The notes beneath the pieces were generated by a model. The model searched no databases. It saw only the letters and a program-made list of their open reading frames with translations, and was not told the DNA's origin. Of a stretch of DNA of 64,000 nt, positions 36,077-44,676 are shown piece by piece. The stretch's first letter is position 1; each line of letters opens with the position of its first letter. A program made the translations under genes and the position numbers. The stretch spans positions 12,630-76,629 of the forward strand of contig JADJXQ010000026.1 in NCBI GenBank assembly GCA_016710335.1, written 5' to 3'. This DNA is from Rhodospirillales bacterium (GTDB lineage: Bacteria > Pseudomonadota > Alphaproteobacteria > Rhodospirillales > Defluviicoccaceae).

Positions 36077-37224
36077 GGCGCATCCTGTGTTGCAAGACAT
36101 GTGTCCTCGTAGATGGATCTGAGCACCGCGGGCGCCGGCGCCTGCTTGGTGCTGACGGCGTGTGCGCGGATGCGCTCCAGCACGATCCCGGCCTGACCGT
36201 TCCCCAGCGAGAGGCCGAGACCGCCGAAGACATGACTGACGGAGGCGGTGCCGGAATGCTTGCCGAGCTGGATTTCGTGATTGCGCCCGAGGCCTTCCGG
36301 ATCCAGGGCCTGATAGGTGTGGCGGTCGCGCAGCAGTCCGTGGACGTGGATACCGGCCTCGTGGGTGAAGACGGACGATCCGACGATGCTCTTGTTGGGT
36401 GGCACCGGCCGGCCCGAGGCTTCGGCGACCAGGTCCGAAATGGCGTGCAGACGCCGGCGGTCGATGCCGGTGTCGAGGCCGTAGAGCTGGGCGAGGGCGA
36501 CGACGGCCTCTTCCAGCGGCGCATTGCCGGCCCGCTCGCCGAGACCGTTGACGGTGGTGTTGATGTGGCTGGCGCGGGCCCGGACCGCGGCCAGGGAGTT
36601 GGCGGTGGCCAGCCCCAGATCGTCATGGGCATGCATTTCCAGTTCGATGTCGGAGCGCTGCCGCAGAGCGGAGATGGCCTGGAATGTCGAGAACGGGTCA
36701 AGAACCCCAAGGGTGTCGGCGAAACGGAAGCGGTGGGCGCCGGCCTCTTCGAGATGCTCGATCAACCGAAAGAGATGCTCCGGATCGGCGCGCGACGCGT
36801 CCTCGCCGCCGACCGCGACCGTGAGGCCAAGGTCCCGCGCGAGCCGGACGATATGTACGGTGTGGGCAATGGCCCAATCCCGATCGCGCCCGAACTTGGC
36901 GTGCAGCATGATATCGGAAACCGGCAACGACACGTTGACCGAAGTCAGGCCGCAGGCGACGGCTGCATCAAGATCCTCGGCCGACATGCGGCACCAGCCA
37001 AAGAGCCGGCAGCGCAAGCCCGCATCGACGACGGCGCGGATGCACTCCCGTTCCTGCTCTCCCATGCCAGGGATGCCGACCTCCAGCTCCGCCACTCCGG
37101 CGGCGTCCAGCGCCGTCGCGATCGATACCTTTTCGGCCGCCGTGAAGGCGACGCCGGCGGTCTGTTCACCGTCACGCAGCGTCGTGTCGTTGATCACCGG
37201 GGTGGGATGGCGTTCAGAGGTCAT
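36073..37224 (-). CDS. nifV: Homocitrate synthase NifV
   Basis: A 383-residue enzyme of the alpha-isopropylmalate synthase family. The catalytic start INDTTLRDGEQTAG binds the divalent metal and acetyl group, and the metal-binding His pair is in ELEMHAHDDLGLATAN. It lacks the C-terminal leucine-regulatory domain, as expected for NifV. It condenses acetyl-CoA with 2-oxoglutarate to give (R)-homocitrate, the organic part of FeMo-cofactor. The ATG at 37224 follows the nifS stop by 14 bases. Confidence 0.94.
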   Translation of the reverse strand: MTSERHPTPVINDTTLRDGEQTAGVAFTAAEKVSIATALDAAGVAELEVGIPGMGEQERECIRAVVDAGLRCRLFGWCRMSAEDLDAAVACGLTSVNVSLPVSDIMLHAKFGRDRDWAIAHTVHIVRLARDLGLTVAVGGEDASRADPEHLFRLIEHLEEAGAHRFRFADTLGVLDPFSTFQAISALRQRSDIELEMHAHDDLGLATANSLAAVRARASHINTTVNGLGERAGNAPLEEAVVALAQLYGLDTGIDRRRLHAISDLVAEASGRPVPPNKSIVGSSVFTHEAGIHVHGLLRDRHTYQALDPEGLGRNHEIQLGKHSGTASVSHVFGGLGLSLGNGQAGIVLERIRAHAVSTKQAPAPAVLRSIYEDTCLATQDAP

Positions 37225-37238
37225 GGTCGTGCGATCCG

Positions 37239-38441
37239 TTACGCGTAGGCCGGCGTGAAGCCTGCCGGGGCTGCACCGCGTTCCGACCAGAACGGCGACA
37301 TCTCGCGCAGGAGTTGGACGATCGGCGGCAGGACCTCCAGCACGCTGTCGATCTCCGCTTCGGTCGTGTCGCGGGACAGGGAGAAGCGGATGGAACCATG
37401 GGCAGCGGTGAACGGCACGTCCATGGCCCGCATCACGTGCGACGGCTCCAGCGATCCGGACGTGCACGCCGATCCAGAGGAGGCGGCGATGCCGGCCCGG
37501 TTCAGATGCAGCAGGATCGCTTCGCCCTCGATGAACGAGAAGGCGATGTTCGAGGTGTTGGGCAGGCGGTTGTCGCGGTCGCCGGTGACGAAGCAGTCGC
37601 CGATCCGGTCGACGATGCCTTTTTCCAGCTTGTCGCGGAGGGCGCGAACCCGGCCGTTCTCATCGGCCATATGGTCGAGCGCCAGTTCGCACGCCCTGCC
37701 CAGGCCGACGATGCCGGTGGTGTTCTCGGTGCCGGCGCGGCGTCCGCGCTCCTGGTGCCCGCCGCGCAATAGCGGGCGGAAGCGGGTGCCGCGGCGGACG
37801 TACAAGGCGCCGGTTCCCTTCGGGGCGTGCAACTTGTGGCCGGAGAGCGACACCATGTCGATGTCGGTATTCTTGACGTTCATCGGCACCTTGCCGACCG
37901 CCTGCACCGCGTCCGAATGGAACATTATCCCGAAGACCTTGGCGAGGCGGGCAAGCCGCTCGACCGGGAAGATGGTCCCCGTCTCGTTGTTGGCCCACAT
38001 GATCGAGGCGATCGCCACACGCGGCGACAGGACGGCGGCGAAGGCGTCGATGTCGAGCCTGCCCTTGCTGTCGACCGGAATGACGTGGAGGCGGTATCCC
38101 TCCCGCTCCTCCAGGTGGCGGCAGAGCGAGAGGACCGCCGGGTGCTCAACGGCGCTGGTGACGATCTCGCGGCGATCCGGCTGTGTCTGAAGCGCGCTGA
38201 TGATCGCTGCGTTGTCCGACTCGGTGCCGCATGAGGTGAACACGATCTCATGGTCGAATTCGGCGCCGAGCAGGGCCTGGAGGTGCGACCTGGCTTCGCC
38301 GATGTGACGGCTGACGCCGTCGCCGAAGGAATGCATCGAAGACGGATTGCCGAAGCGCTCGGTGAAGAACGGCAACATGGCCTCGACGACCAGCGGGTCG
38401 ACGCGGGTGGTGGCGTTGTTGTCGAGATAGATTCCGTTCAT
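37239..38441 (-). CDS. nifS: Cysteine desulfurase NifS
   Basis: A 400-residue PLP enzyme starting MNGIYLDNNATT. K203 in SLSGHKLHAPKG binds PLP, and C326 in SSGSACTSGS receives the sulfur as persulfide. It provides sulfide for NifU-based cluster assembly. The C-terminal tail after 380 is short and Pro/Ala-rich. Location between nifU and nifV is standard; the gap to nifU is 74 bases. Confidence 0.96.
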   Translation of the reverse strand: MNGIYLDNNATTRVDPLVVEAMLPFFTERFGNPSSMHSFGDGVSRHIGEARSHLQALLGAEFDHEIVFTSCGTESDNAAIISALQTQPDRREIVTSAVEHPAVLSLCRHLEEREGYRLHVIPVDSKGRLDIDAFAAVLSPRVAIASIMWANNETGTIFPVERLARLAKVFGIMFHSDAVQAVGKVPMNVKNTDIDMVSLSGHKLHAPKGTGALYVRRGTRFRPLLRGGHQERGRRAGTENTTGIVGLGRACELALDHMADENGRVRALRDKLEKGIVDRIGDCFVTGDRDNRLPNTSNIAFSFIEGEAILLHLNRAGIAASSGSACTSGSLEPSHVMRAMDVPFTAAHGSIRFSLSRDTTEAEIDSVLEVLPPIVQLLREMSPFWSERGAAPAGFTPAYA

Positions 38442-38515
38442 GGCAGTATCCGTTGCTCTGGGCCGTGCAGGTTGGCCGAAGCTTCGTATGGGCGGCGGGA
38501 GCGGTCGGTTTCGGT

Positions 38516-39439
38516 TCAGGCGTACAGGGCGGCTGCGGTATCCGGTACGACCCGAACCGCCCGTCCGAAGCTCGGCACGAGACGCTCTCGCAGGCCGTGC
38601 AAGGTGGCCGATGCCATCTCGCAGTTGGCGCACGTGCCGGACAGTTTCACCGTCACCAGATCGCCGGCCACGTCCACCAGCTTGACGTCGCCGCCGTCGC
38701 GCAGGAACGTCGGCCTCACCTCATCGATGGCTTTCTGAACCCGGAGGATGCGCTCGACGCTCGTCATTCCCGCCGTGCCGGAAGGCGCGGGCGACGGTAC
38801 AGCGAACCGCGGCGCCGGAGGCGCTTTCCGGAAGGCGGTGTCCGCGGCGAGACTGCCGTCGGCGACCATGGCGGCGTTCATGGACAGCAGCACGTCCTCA
38901 AGCTTCTCATGGCAGGTGGCGCAGCTTCCGCCGGCCTTGGTGTAGGCGGTGACCTTGGTCATCGTGGTCAGGCCGTTGCCGCGGATCGCCCGTTCGAGCA
39001 TGCCCTGCTCGACGCCGAAGCACTTGCAGATCAACGGGCCGTCGTCGTGAGCGTCCGCCTCGGCGGTTTCACCGCGATAGTTGGCGATCGCGGCGCGCAA
39101 AGCCTCCGCGCCCATGACCGAGCAATGCATCTTCTCCATCGGCAGGCCGTCGAGATAATCGGCGATGTCCTGGTTCGAGACCGCCAGCGCCTCGTCGGGC
39201 GTCTTACCGGTGATGAGTTCGGTCAACGCGGACGACGACGCGATAGCCGAGCCGCAACCGAATGTCTCGAACGTTGCCCGGTCGATTCGCCCGGTGGCTT
39301 CGTTGACACGCACCATCAGCCGAAGCGCGTCGCCGCAGGCGATCGACCCCACTTCGCCGACGCCGTTGGCGTCGTCCAGGACGCCGACGTTGCGCGGATT
39401 GAAAAAGTGATCTTTGAGCTTCTCGGAATAGTCCCACAT
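38516..39439 (-). CDS. nifU: Fe-S cluster scaffold NifU
   Basis: 307 residues in the three-domain NifU form. The IscU-like domain has C35, D37, C62 and C106. The central permanent [2Fe-2S] domain has C138, C140, C173 and C176 (ICKCFGV, SCATCHEKL). The C-terminal Nfu domain has the CANC pair in LSGTCANCEMAS. It builds [4Fe-4S] clusters for NifH, NifDK maturation and NifB. A variable Pro/Ala linker joins the last two domains. The ATG at 39439 lies 13 bases after the iscA-like gene. Confidence 0.96.
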   Translation of the reverse strand: MWDYSEKLKDHFFNPRNVGVLDDANGVGEVGSIACGDALRLMVRVNEATGRIDRATFETFGCGSAIASSSALTELITGKTPDEALAVSNQDIADYLDGLPMEKMHCSVMGAEALRAAIANYRGETAEADAHDDGPLICKCFGVEQGMLERAIRGNGLTTMTKVTAYTKAGGSCATCHEKLEDVLLSMNAAMVADGSLAADTAFRKAPPAPRFAVPSPAPSGTAGMTSVERILRVQKAIDEVRPTFLRDGGDVKLVDVAGDLVTVKLSGTCANCEMASATLHGLRERLVPSFGRAVRVVPDTAAALYA

Positions 39440-39452
39440 GGTTCGCCCGCCC

Positions 39453-39776
39453 TCAGTTCGAGAAGGACTTGCCGCAACTGCAGAGGTCCTTCGCATTGGG
39501 GTTGTCGAACACGAAGCCAGAGGCTTCGACGCTTTCGACGAAGTCGACGCGCATTCCTTCGACGGAGCTTTGGCTGTTCGGATCGACGTAGACCTTGAGA
39601 TCGCCGAACGCGTACACCCGGTCGCCGTCGCAAGCGGTGCGCTCCAGGCTGAGACCGTATTGCAGCCCTGAGCATCCGCCGCTGTTGACCATGATGCGGA
39701 GCCCATTGGCATCGGTTTCCGCACCCTCGATCAGGCGCCGGAGCGTCTCCTGGGCTCTGTTGGTCAGTTCCACCAT
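39453..39776 (-). CDS. iscA: IscA/HesB-type Fe-S carrier (nif-linked)
   Basis: A 107-residue A-type carrier with the three conserved cysteines C35 (GGCSGLQY), C99 and C101 (LCSCGKSFSN). A-type carriers receive clusters from NifU and deliver them to apo-proteins. The gene is first in the iscA-nifU-nifS-nifV-nifW-nfnAB unit and sits 43 bases downstream of a sigma-54 promoter, so it should be made only under nitrogen-fixing conditions. Confidence 0.92.
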   Translation of the reverse strand: MVELTNRAQETLRRLIEGAETDANGLRIMVNSGGCSGLQYGLSLERTACDGDRVYAFGDLKVYVDPNSQSSVEGMRVDFVESVEASGFVFDNPNAKDLCSCGKSFSN

Positions 39777-39818
39777 GTCTCGCTGTCCTTCAGCCGTCTT
39801 TGCCTTTGGCAAATGCTC

Positions 39819-39834
39819 AGCAAGCCGTATGCCA
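39819..39834 (-). promoter_or_regulatory. Sigma-54 promoter of iscA-nifUSVW
   Basis: On the minus strand TGGCAT-ACGGC-TTGCT matches TGGCAC-N5-TTGCW with the GG and GC doublets 12 bases apart. Transcription should begin about 12 bases further, leaving a leader of about 30 bases before the iscA ATG. Confidence 0.8.
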
Positions 39835-39888
39835 AGCGCCTTACGCATTGTTAAGTCGAGAGAAGGGACGGAGCAGGGGCGACAATCC

Positions 39889-40503
39889 TCAACGCGGGCG
39901 TCCGGTTTGTCGGGTGTCCGACACGTCGAACTGCAACACCGACAACGGCTCGCCGGCCTCCGCGCCAAAGCAGATGCCGACGTCCGTACAGGCATCGCAG
40001 GTGGGCGCCTTGCAAATGGCGACGCCCTCCCGTTCGCAGAGCTGGCGGTAGAAGAATTTCTTCCACTTCATGTCGAGGCGGTTCAGCAGCCTGAGACGGT
40101 GGAAGTGACGGTCCATCAGAGTGTTCAAAGCATCCCGGTCGAACAGGCCGAGATCCTGCCAGAGATGATTGGGATAGAGGGAACGGCGGGCGAGGATGCA
40201 GGCCAGCCAGTCTTCCTCGACGCGCCCGCAGGCGCGGTGGTCGAGCAGCAGCCGCCGAAGGTCCGGCTCTTAGATCTCGTCGTCGCCGGCGGAATCGCCC
40301 CGGGTCCGGGCCGGCAGGTACCGCCAGCAGCCGGGGAAATAGGCGTTGAGCATGTGGGCAAGCGCCAGCGGCGCGAGGCCCAGCGCCTCCGTCAACGGCC
40401 GCCGCGCGTCGGAGAGCCCGATCGCGATGGCGCAGGAAAACACCATGCGGTCGAACGGGTCGCCGCGGCCGGCGTGCCATAACCGCTCGACGAGCGGGGC
40501 CAT
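39889..40503 (-). pseudogene. nifQ: nifQ interrupted by an in-frame TAA
   Basis: 204 codons in one frame from the ATG at 40503 to the stop at 39889, but codon 78 (40270-40272) is TAA. Before it the protein reads MAPLVERLWHAGRGDPFD and so on to GDDEI; after it EPDLRRLLLDHRACG continues without frame change. The C-terminal metal motif is intact: C164-x4-C169-x2-C172-x5-C178 (CKAPTCDACTDVGICF). NifQ donates molybdenum for FeMo-cofactor. A single G-to-T change (GAA to TAA) would explain the break. It lies 30 bases after fdxB at the end of the long nifHDKENX unit. Confidence 0.85.
39908..39923 (-). promoter_or_regulatory. NifA upstream activator site for iscA-nifUSVW
   Basis: TGT-CGGGTGTCCG-ACA fits the NifA box TGT-N10-ACA exactly. 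It is 74 bases upstream of the -24 element and lies inside the last codons of nifQ. Confidence 0.75.
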
Positions 40504-40533
40504 GGAACCGTCCCCCTGCGGATCGCGCCCGGT

Positions 40534-40836
40534 TCAGGCCGCGAGAGCCTCAGCGGCCGAAATCAAGGTGATCGACTTGGATCCGCAAACCTGGACGCAG
40601 GCCTCGCAGCCGATGCAACGGCCTTTTGCGGCAATCGTCATGACCATGCGTTCGGCTTCGTCGTCGTCAGCCGGAACCAGGTCGTCGTCCTCCGTCATAC
40701 CCATCATGGCGAGGACGCCATGCGTACAAACCTTGTAGCACCGGCCGCAACCGATGCAGGTTTCCTCATTGATCGCTTCGATGAACTTGGGGTCCCACGG
40801 TGTGCCGTCGCGCCTCGTCGGTGCCGAGATCGGCAT
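40534..40836 (-). CDS. fdxB: Nif-specific ferredoxin III (FdxB type)
   Basis: 100 residues with two [4Fe-4S] sites: C27-x2-C30-x2-C33-x3-C37 and C74-x2-C77-x2-C80-x3-C84. The spacer of about 36 residues between them and the N-terminal PISAPTRRDGTPWDPKFIE mark the nif-associated ferredoxin III family. It likely carries low-potential electrons for nitrogenase or cofactor assembly. GAGGAG precedes the ATG at 40836. Confidence 0.92.
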   Translation of the reverse strand: MPISAPTRRDGTPWDPKFIEAINEETCIGCGRCYKVCTHGVLAMMGMTEDDDLVPADDDEAERMVMTIAAKGRCIGCEACVQVCGSKSITLISAAEALAA

Positions 40837-40882
40837 GATCGTTCTCCTCAGATTGCATTGGACGAATGCTGCGCCCGGTTGC

Positions 40883-41356
40883 TTATGCCGCATCCCGCGC
40901 GACGGCTGGGTAGCGCTCGATCCCTTGAATGGCTTCCGCCACCAGCGCCTCGCCCGCGTCGGCCAACGCTTCCAGCGACTCGAACCCGAAGCGATGGACG
41001 TCGCGAAGCGTGCGGCTCAGCACGACGAGCCTCCCGACGCTCATCATGACCCGGCCGAAGCCCTCCCCCGAGATGCGGATCAGCGGCATCGCGTCGAGAC
41101 CGGTGTTCCGGGTGACTGCGTAGGCAACGGCGATATAGAACACCTCGATCCGCCACAGCACCTTGGGGTCGGGATCGCCGACGATCGGTATCGCACGCCG
41201 CTGTTCCCTGGTGATCACGAAGCCTTGCAGAACGTCGTCATCGGGTTTTTTTGCCCAAGCGCCGTAAGTGTCGTGCGCTCGCATGAGCTTGACCAGGGAC
41301 TCCCGGTAGAGCGGATCCGGAGTCACCCGGTCGGCGGCCGCGCCTGCAGATGCCAT
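40883..41356 (-). CDS. NifX-associated nitrogen fixation protein (DUF269)
   Basis: A 157-residue protein of the DUF269 family, with the family stretch RAHDTYGAWAKKPDDDVLQGF (in two overlapping parts, about 26-47) and the later RIEVFYIAVAYAVTRNTG. It always sits beside nifX in nif operons; its role is not defined. The ATG at 41356 overlaps the nifX stop codon (TGATG), so translation is coupled. A GTG one codon earlier is a possible alternative. Confidence 0.9.
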   Translation of the reverse strand: MASAGAAADRVTPDPLYRESLVKLMRAHDTYGAWAKKPDDDVLQGFVITREQRRAIPIVGDPDPKVLWRIEVFYIAVAYAVTRNTGLDAMPLIRISGEGFGRVMMSVGRLVVLSRTLRDVHRFGFESLEALADAGEALVAEAIQGIERYPAVARDAA

Positions 41357-41787
41357 CACGCGCGCTCCTCGACGCCGTCGTCAATGAAATCGAGCTGTTT
41401 CGCGGACTTGACGCCCATCGCCTTCCGCAGCCACGGCGGCGGAGAGGTTTTGAGCATCGCCTGGACCCGCGCCAGGATGGCCTCGATCGGCTCCGCCTGC
41501 GGCAGCTTGATCGGATGGATGCGGTGGTTCACCACCTTGGCCGCCGCCGGCCCGCCGATGGCGAGAACGAACAGGAGCGCGCAACCCGCGATGGCTTCGA
41601 CGCGCGGAGTGATCCGGTCTTCGTCCGGTTCGGCGTGCCGGCCGTCCTCCTTGCTGGTGTCATCGAAGCGGGCGACCTCGACGAGCTGGGACTCGTCTTC
41701 GGTCACGCTGTAGACCACCATGTTGCGGGCGCCGGCGAAGTGCGCATCCATGGTTTTCATGTCGTTGGTGGCGAAAGCTACTCGCAT
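41356..41787 (-). CDS. nifX: FeMo-cofactor carrier NifX
   Basis: 143 residues of the NifX/NafY cofactor-binding fold (about 1-105), with MRVAFATNDMKTMDAHFAGA at the start and GCALLFVLAIGGPAAAKV in the core. A basic tail of about 35 residues follows. NifX binds NifB-co and the VK-cluster on the way to NifEN. AAGGAGGACCC lies before the ATG at 41787. Confidence 0.92.
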   Translation of the reverse strand: MRVAFATNDMKTMDAHFAGARNMVVYSVTEDESQLVEVARFDDTSKEDGRHAEPDEDRITPRVEAIAGCALLFVLAIGGPAAAKVVNHRIHPIKLPQAEPIEAILARVQAMLKTSPPPWLRKAMGVKSAKQLDFIDDGVEERA

Positions 41788-41842
41788 GGGTCCTCCTTCC
41801 GCTGCTGCGCGCGGGTCACCCGCGGGGTCAACGAGGCGCAAT

Positions 41843-43222
41843 CTAGGCATCGACGGCGGCTGCGCGGACGTGCGCCTCCCGGCCCCGACGCAGGTAGGGT
41901 GCGGGTTCGCTTCGGTTTTCGATGAGCAGGTTACCGAGGTCGAACAGCAACTCGCGGCTGCCGCGGTAGCCGACGCCGATCCGGTGTCCGGCGCCGAGCC
42001 TGTCGAACACCGGGAACCCCATCCGGTACAGCGGCGCGCCGATGGATGCGGCAACCGCTTCGGCGTGGGCGTTGGCAATGACGAGGTCGCAACCGCCCGG
42101 TGTAACCATCCTCTCGAGGTCCTCGAGGTCGCCCACCTGGAGCGCCTGGCATGGCGCCTTGGCCACGGCGGCCGTTTTCATGGTGGTGATCGCGGCCGTC
42201 ACGTGCGCCCCCATTTCTTCCAGAAACCGGGTCACCGCGAGCAGGAGATCGGGCTCCAGGGCGACTGCGGCGGTTCGGTCGGTGAAATAGAAGTGCGCAT
42301 CGAGCATTGCATCGATCAGCCGGCTGCGATCCCGTCGCAGCGCAGCCGGTGCAGGCCGGCCACTGAGATCGATCAGGGTCTCGACGAAACTGTCGAACGC
42401 CTCCAGCCCGAGCAGGCGGTCGAAGACCTGGAACGGCACGCCGGCGCGGCGTTCCAGCGCCTCTGCCGATCCCCGCATGTGCTCCCCGATCGCGAGTGTC
42501 ATCTGCGACGCGCCCATGCAGGCAATTCTGTCGACCGAAACGCCGCCAAGGGATGTGGGCACGTATTCGTCCGGAACGTGACCGTCCAGGGAGCCCGACA
42601 GGTCCGGCAAGACGATCGCCGTCAACCCGAAGCTCTCGATGATGTCGCGAACGGCCTCCACATCCGCCGGGGTCATGTAGCTCGCCGGAAGCAAATTCAC
42701 CTGGCGCAGTACCCGAGACGGCCCCTTTTCTTCGACCAGGGTGTCGATGATCGCCTGTACTGCGCTGGCCCAGCCGATTTCCAGGCTGCCGGCGAAGTCA
42801 GGGGTTGCGGCGTAGACCACGGAGAGGTCGCGCCACTCCGGGTGGCGGGGCATGATGCAGCGGAGATCGCCGCGCACGTCCTCGTCGCGGGTCTCGGTCA
42901 GCGCCGTCGAGCACAACCCGATCAATCGCGGCTTGGCGCGGTCATAGATGTTGCCGATCGCCTGCTCGATATTCTCGGCGCCGCCGAGGATGGCGCTGAG
43001 TTCGCTTACCGCGGTCGTCTGCAGCGGGATCGCCTCGCGGAAATGGCGAACCAGCATCACCAGCGCGAACGCCGTGCACCCCTGGCTGCCGTGGAGCAGC
43101 GGCAGGCTGCGGTCGACCCCGAGGAAAGCGAGAGCGCCCCCAAGCGCGGGGCTGGTTTTCAAAGGGTTTACGACGCAGGCCTTGAATCCGTTCTCGTTGC
43201 TTCCGGTTTGGGCGATGCTCAT
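41843..43222 (-). CDS. nifN: FeMo-cofactor scaffold subunit NifN
   Basis: 459 residues in the nitrogenase component 1 family, beta-type. CVVNPLKTSPALGGALAFLG (near 17-36) contains the first cluster-binding Cys and LLHGSQGCTAFA the second. With NifE it forms the tetramer on which NifB-co matures to FeMo-co. The ATG at 43222 overlaps the nifE stop by 4 bases (ATGA), so NifE and NifN are made in balance. The longer frame starting at 43273 lies inside nifE and is not needed. Confidence 0.95.
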   Translation of the reverse strand: MSIAQTGSNENGFKACVVNPLKTSPALGGALAFLGVDRSLPLLHGSQGCTAFALVMLVRHFREAIPLQTTAVSELSAILGGAENIEQAIGNIYDRAKPRLIGLCSTALTETRDEDVRGDLRCIMPRHPEWRDLSVVYAATPDFAGSLEIGWASAVQAIIDTLVEEKGPSRVLRQVNLLPASYMTPADVEAVRDIIESFGLTAIVLPDLSGSLDGHVPDEYVPTSLGGVSVDRIACMGASQMTLAIGEHMRGSAEALERRAGVPFQVFDRLLGLEAFDSFVETLIDLSGRPAPAALRRDRSRLIDAMLDAHFYFTDRTAAVALEPDLLLAVTRFLEEMGAHVTAAITTMKTAAVAKAPCQALQVGDLEDLERMVTPGGCDLVIANAHAEAVAASIGAPLYRMGFPVFDRLGAGHRIGVGYRGSRELLFDLGNLLIENRSEPAPYLRRGREAHVRAAAVDA

Positions 43223-44613
43223 CGACGGGCTCCGGCGGTGTCCCATGGCGCCGGCCGACGGACCTGACGCCAAACAGGGTGATGAAGGGTCGCATCGATC
43301 TGACGCACCAGCGCCACCATGCCTTCGTAGCCGGCGTATGCGTGGTGGCGTTCCTGGTTGATGTCGAGCCAGGGGGTCTTGGTCTTGAGGGCGACGAACT
43401 GGGTGCGGCCGCCGGACATGAGGATGTCGGCTTCGCCGCCGGCCAGCATGCGATAGAGTTCGCCGCCGGGGATCTGGCCGAAACGGGCGGCATCCTCACC
43501 CATCAGCTCATCGATCCGGCGCTTGTCGCCATCTGTGGATTTGCGCACGGACGTCCCGATCACCGTCATGCCGATATCCTGCAAAGCGGAGACCACGGAC
43601 CAGGATTTGACGCCGCCGGTGTAGAGCAGCACCCGCTTGCCCCGAAGGCGCTCGCGATAGGGGTCGATGCGCTTCCAGGCGATCGCTTCCTCGAGGGCGA
43701 TGAGCGCTTCCGTGCGGGTGATCAGATCGGCGGGCGCGCCGCGGGCAACCAGCAGCCGTGCTATTTCGCGGAGTGTCGTGGATGTTTCGGAGATGCCGTA
43801 GAAAGATCCTTCGAAATACGGGATGTCGTAGCGCTCTTCCATGGCGCGGGCGAACGAGACCATCGCCTGGGCGCAGACGACCATGTTGACCCGGGCGCGG
43901 TGGGCGCTGGCGATCTCGTCATACCGGGCATCGCCGGTGATCGAGGCGAGGACGCGAATGCCGAGGCGATCGAGCAGGGGCAGGATCTGCCACAACTCGC
44001 CGGCGACATTGTAATCGCCGATGATGTTGATGTCGGTCGGCGTGGTCCGCTTCGGCTCGCGGGTGCCCACCACGCGGTCGAGCAGCACCTGGCCGGCGAG
44101 CTTGTTGCCGAGGTTTTTCGAGCCGACGAAGCCGGGGGCGTTGACCGGGATCACCGGCAGTCCCAGGCGTTCTTCCGCCGCCGCGCAAACCGCATCGACG
44201 TCATCGCCGATCAGGGCGGGCACGCACGTGACGTAGACGAAGATCGCCGCCGGCCGGTAGGTGTTCGCAACTTGACGGATCGCCCGGTAGAGCCGCTTCT
44301 CGCCGCCGTGAATGACGTCCAGTTCCGACAGGTCCGTGGTGAACCCTGTGCGGTAGATCTGCGGGCCGCTCGAGAGTGCGTGGCGGCTATCCCAGCTGTT
44401 CCCTTCGCAGGCGATGGGACCGTGGACGATGTGGGCGGCGTCGGTAATCGGCTGGAGCGCCACCTTGGCGCCGTCGAAGGCGCAGCCGCCGGCGGCTGCC
44501 CCGGGAGTGAGCGACTTGGAAGTGCAGCCGCGCTTGCGATCGGTTTCGCTCTTCGCCCGGTTTACGTCGCAACCCGGTTCGTCGAATGCCGTGGCGATAC
44601 GCTGCTTCAGCAT
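43219..44613 (-). CDS. nifE: FeMo-cofactor scaffold subunit NifE
   Basis: 464 residues, alpha-type component 1 family. Cluster cysteines appear in AAAGGCAFDGAK (about 40-51), VHGPIACEGNSW (about 63-74) and VYVTCVPALIGDD (about 126-138). The N-terminus carries a Cys-containing segment (KRGCTSKSLTPG). Transcription enters from nifK through a 63-base gap with two stacked hairpins, which may set its level below that of nifHDK. Confidence 0.95.
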   Translation of the reverse strand: MLKQRIATAFDEPGCDVNRAKSETDRKRGCTSKSLTPGAAAGGCAFDGAKVALQPITDAAHIVHGPIACEGNSWDSRHALSSGPQIYRTGFTTDLSELDVIHGGEKRLYRAIRQVANTYRPAAIFVYVTCVPALIGDDVDAVCAAAEERLGLPVIPVNAPGFVGSKNLGNKLAGQVLLDRVVGTREPKRTTPTDINIIGDYNVAGELWQILPLLDRLGIRVLASITGDARYDEIASAHRARVNMVVCAQAMVSFARAMEERYDIPYFEGSFYGISETSTTLREIARLLVARGAPADLITRTEALIALEEAIAWKRIDPYRERLRGKRVLLYTGGVKSWSVVSALQDIGMTVIGTSVRKSTDGDKRRIDELMGEDAARFGQIPGGELYRMLAGGEADILMSGGRTQFVALKTKTPWLDINQERHHAYAGYEGMVALVRQIDATLHHPVWRQVRRPAPWDTAGARR

Positions 44614-44614
44614 G

Positions 44615-44657
44615 CCGTCCTCGCTGAAGGACGGGGGCGGCAGTGGGCGCCGCCCCC
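44615..44657 (-). other. Tandem intercistronic hairpins between nifK and nifE
   Basis: In the 63-base gap, GGGGGCGGC and GCCGCCCCC form a 9-bp stem with a 7-base loop, and CCGTCCT pairs with AGGACGG in a 7-bp stem that overlaps its foot. No T-run follows. Such elements protect upstream mRNA from 3' decay or damp read-through, giving more NifHDK than NifEN. Confidence 0.6.
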
Positions 44658-44676
44658 AGGTTTTAGAAAGTCAGGG

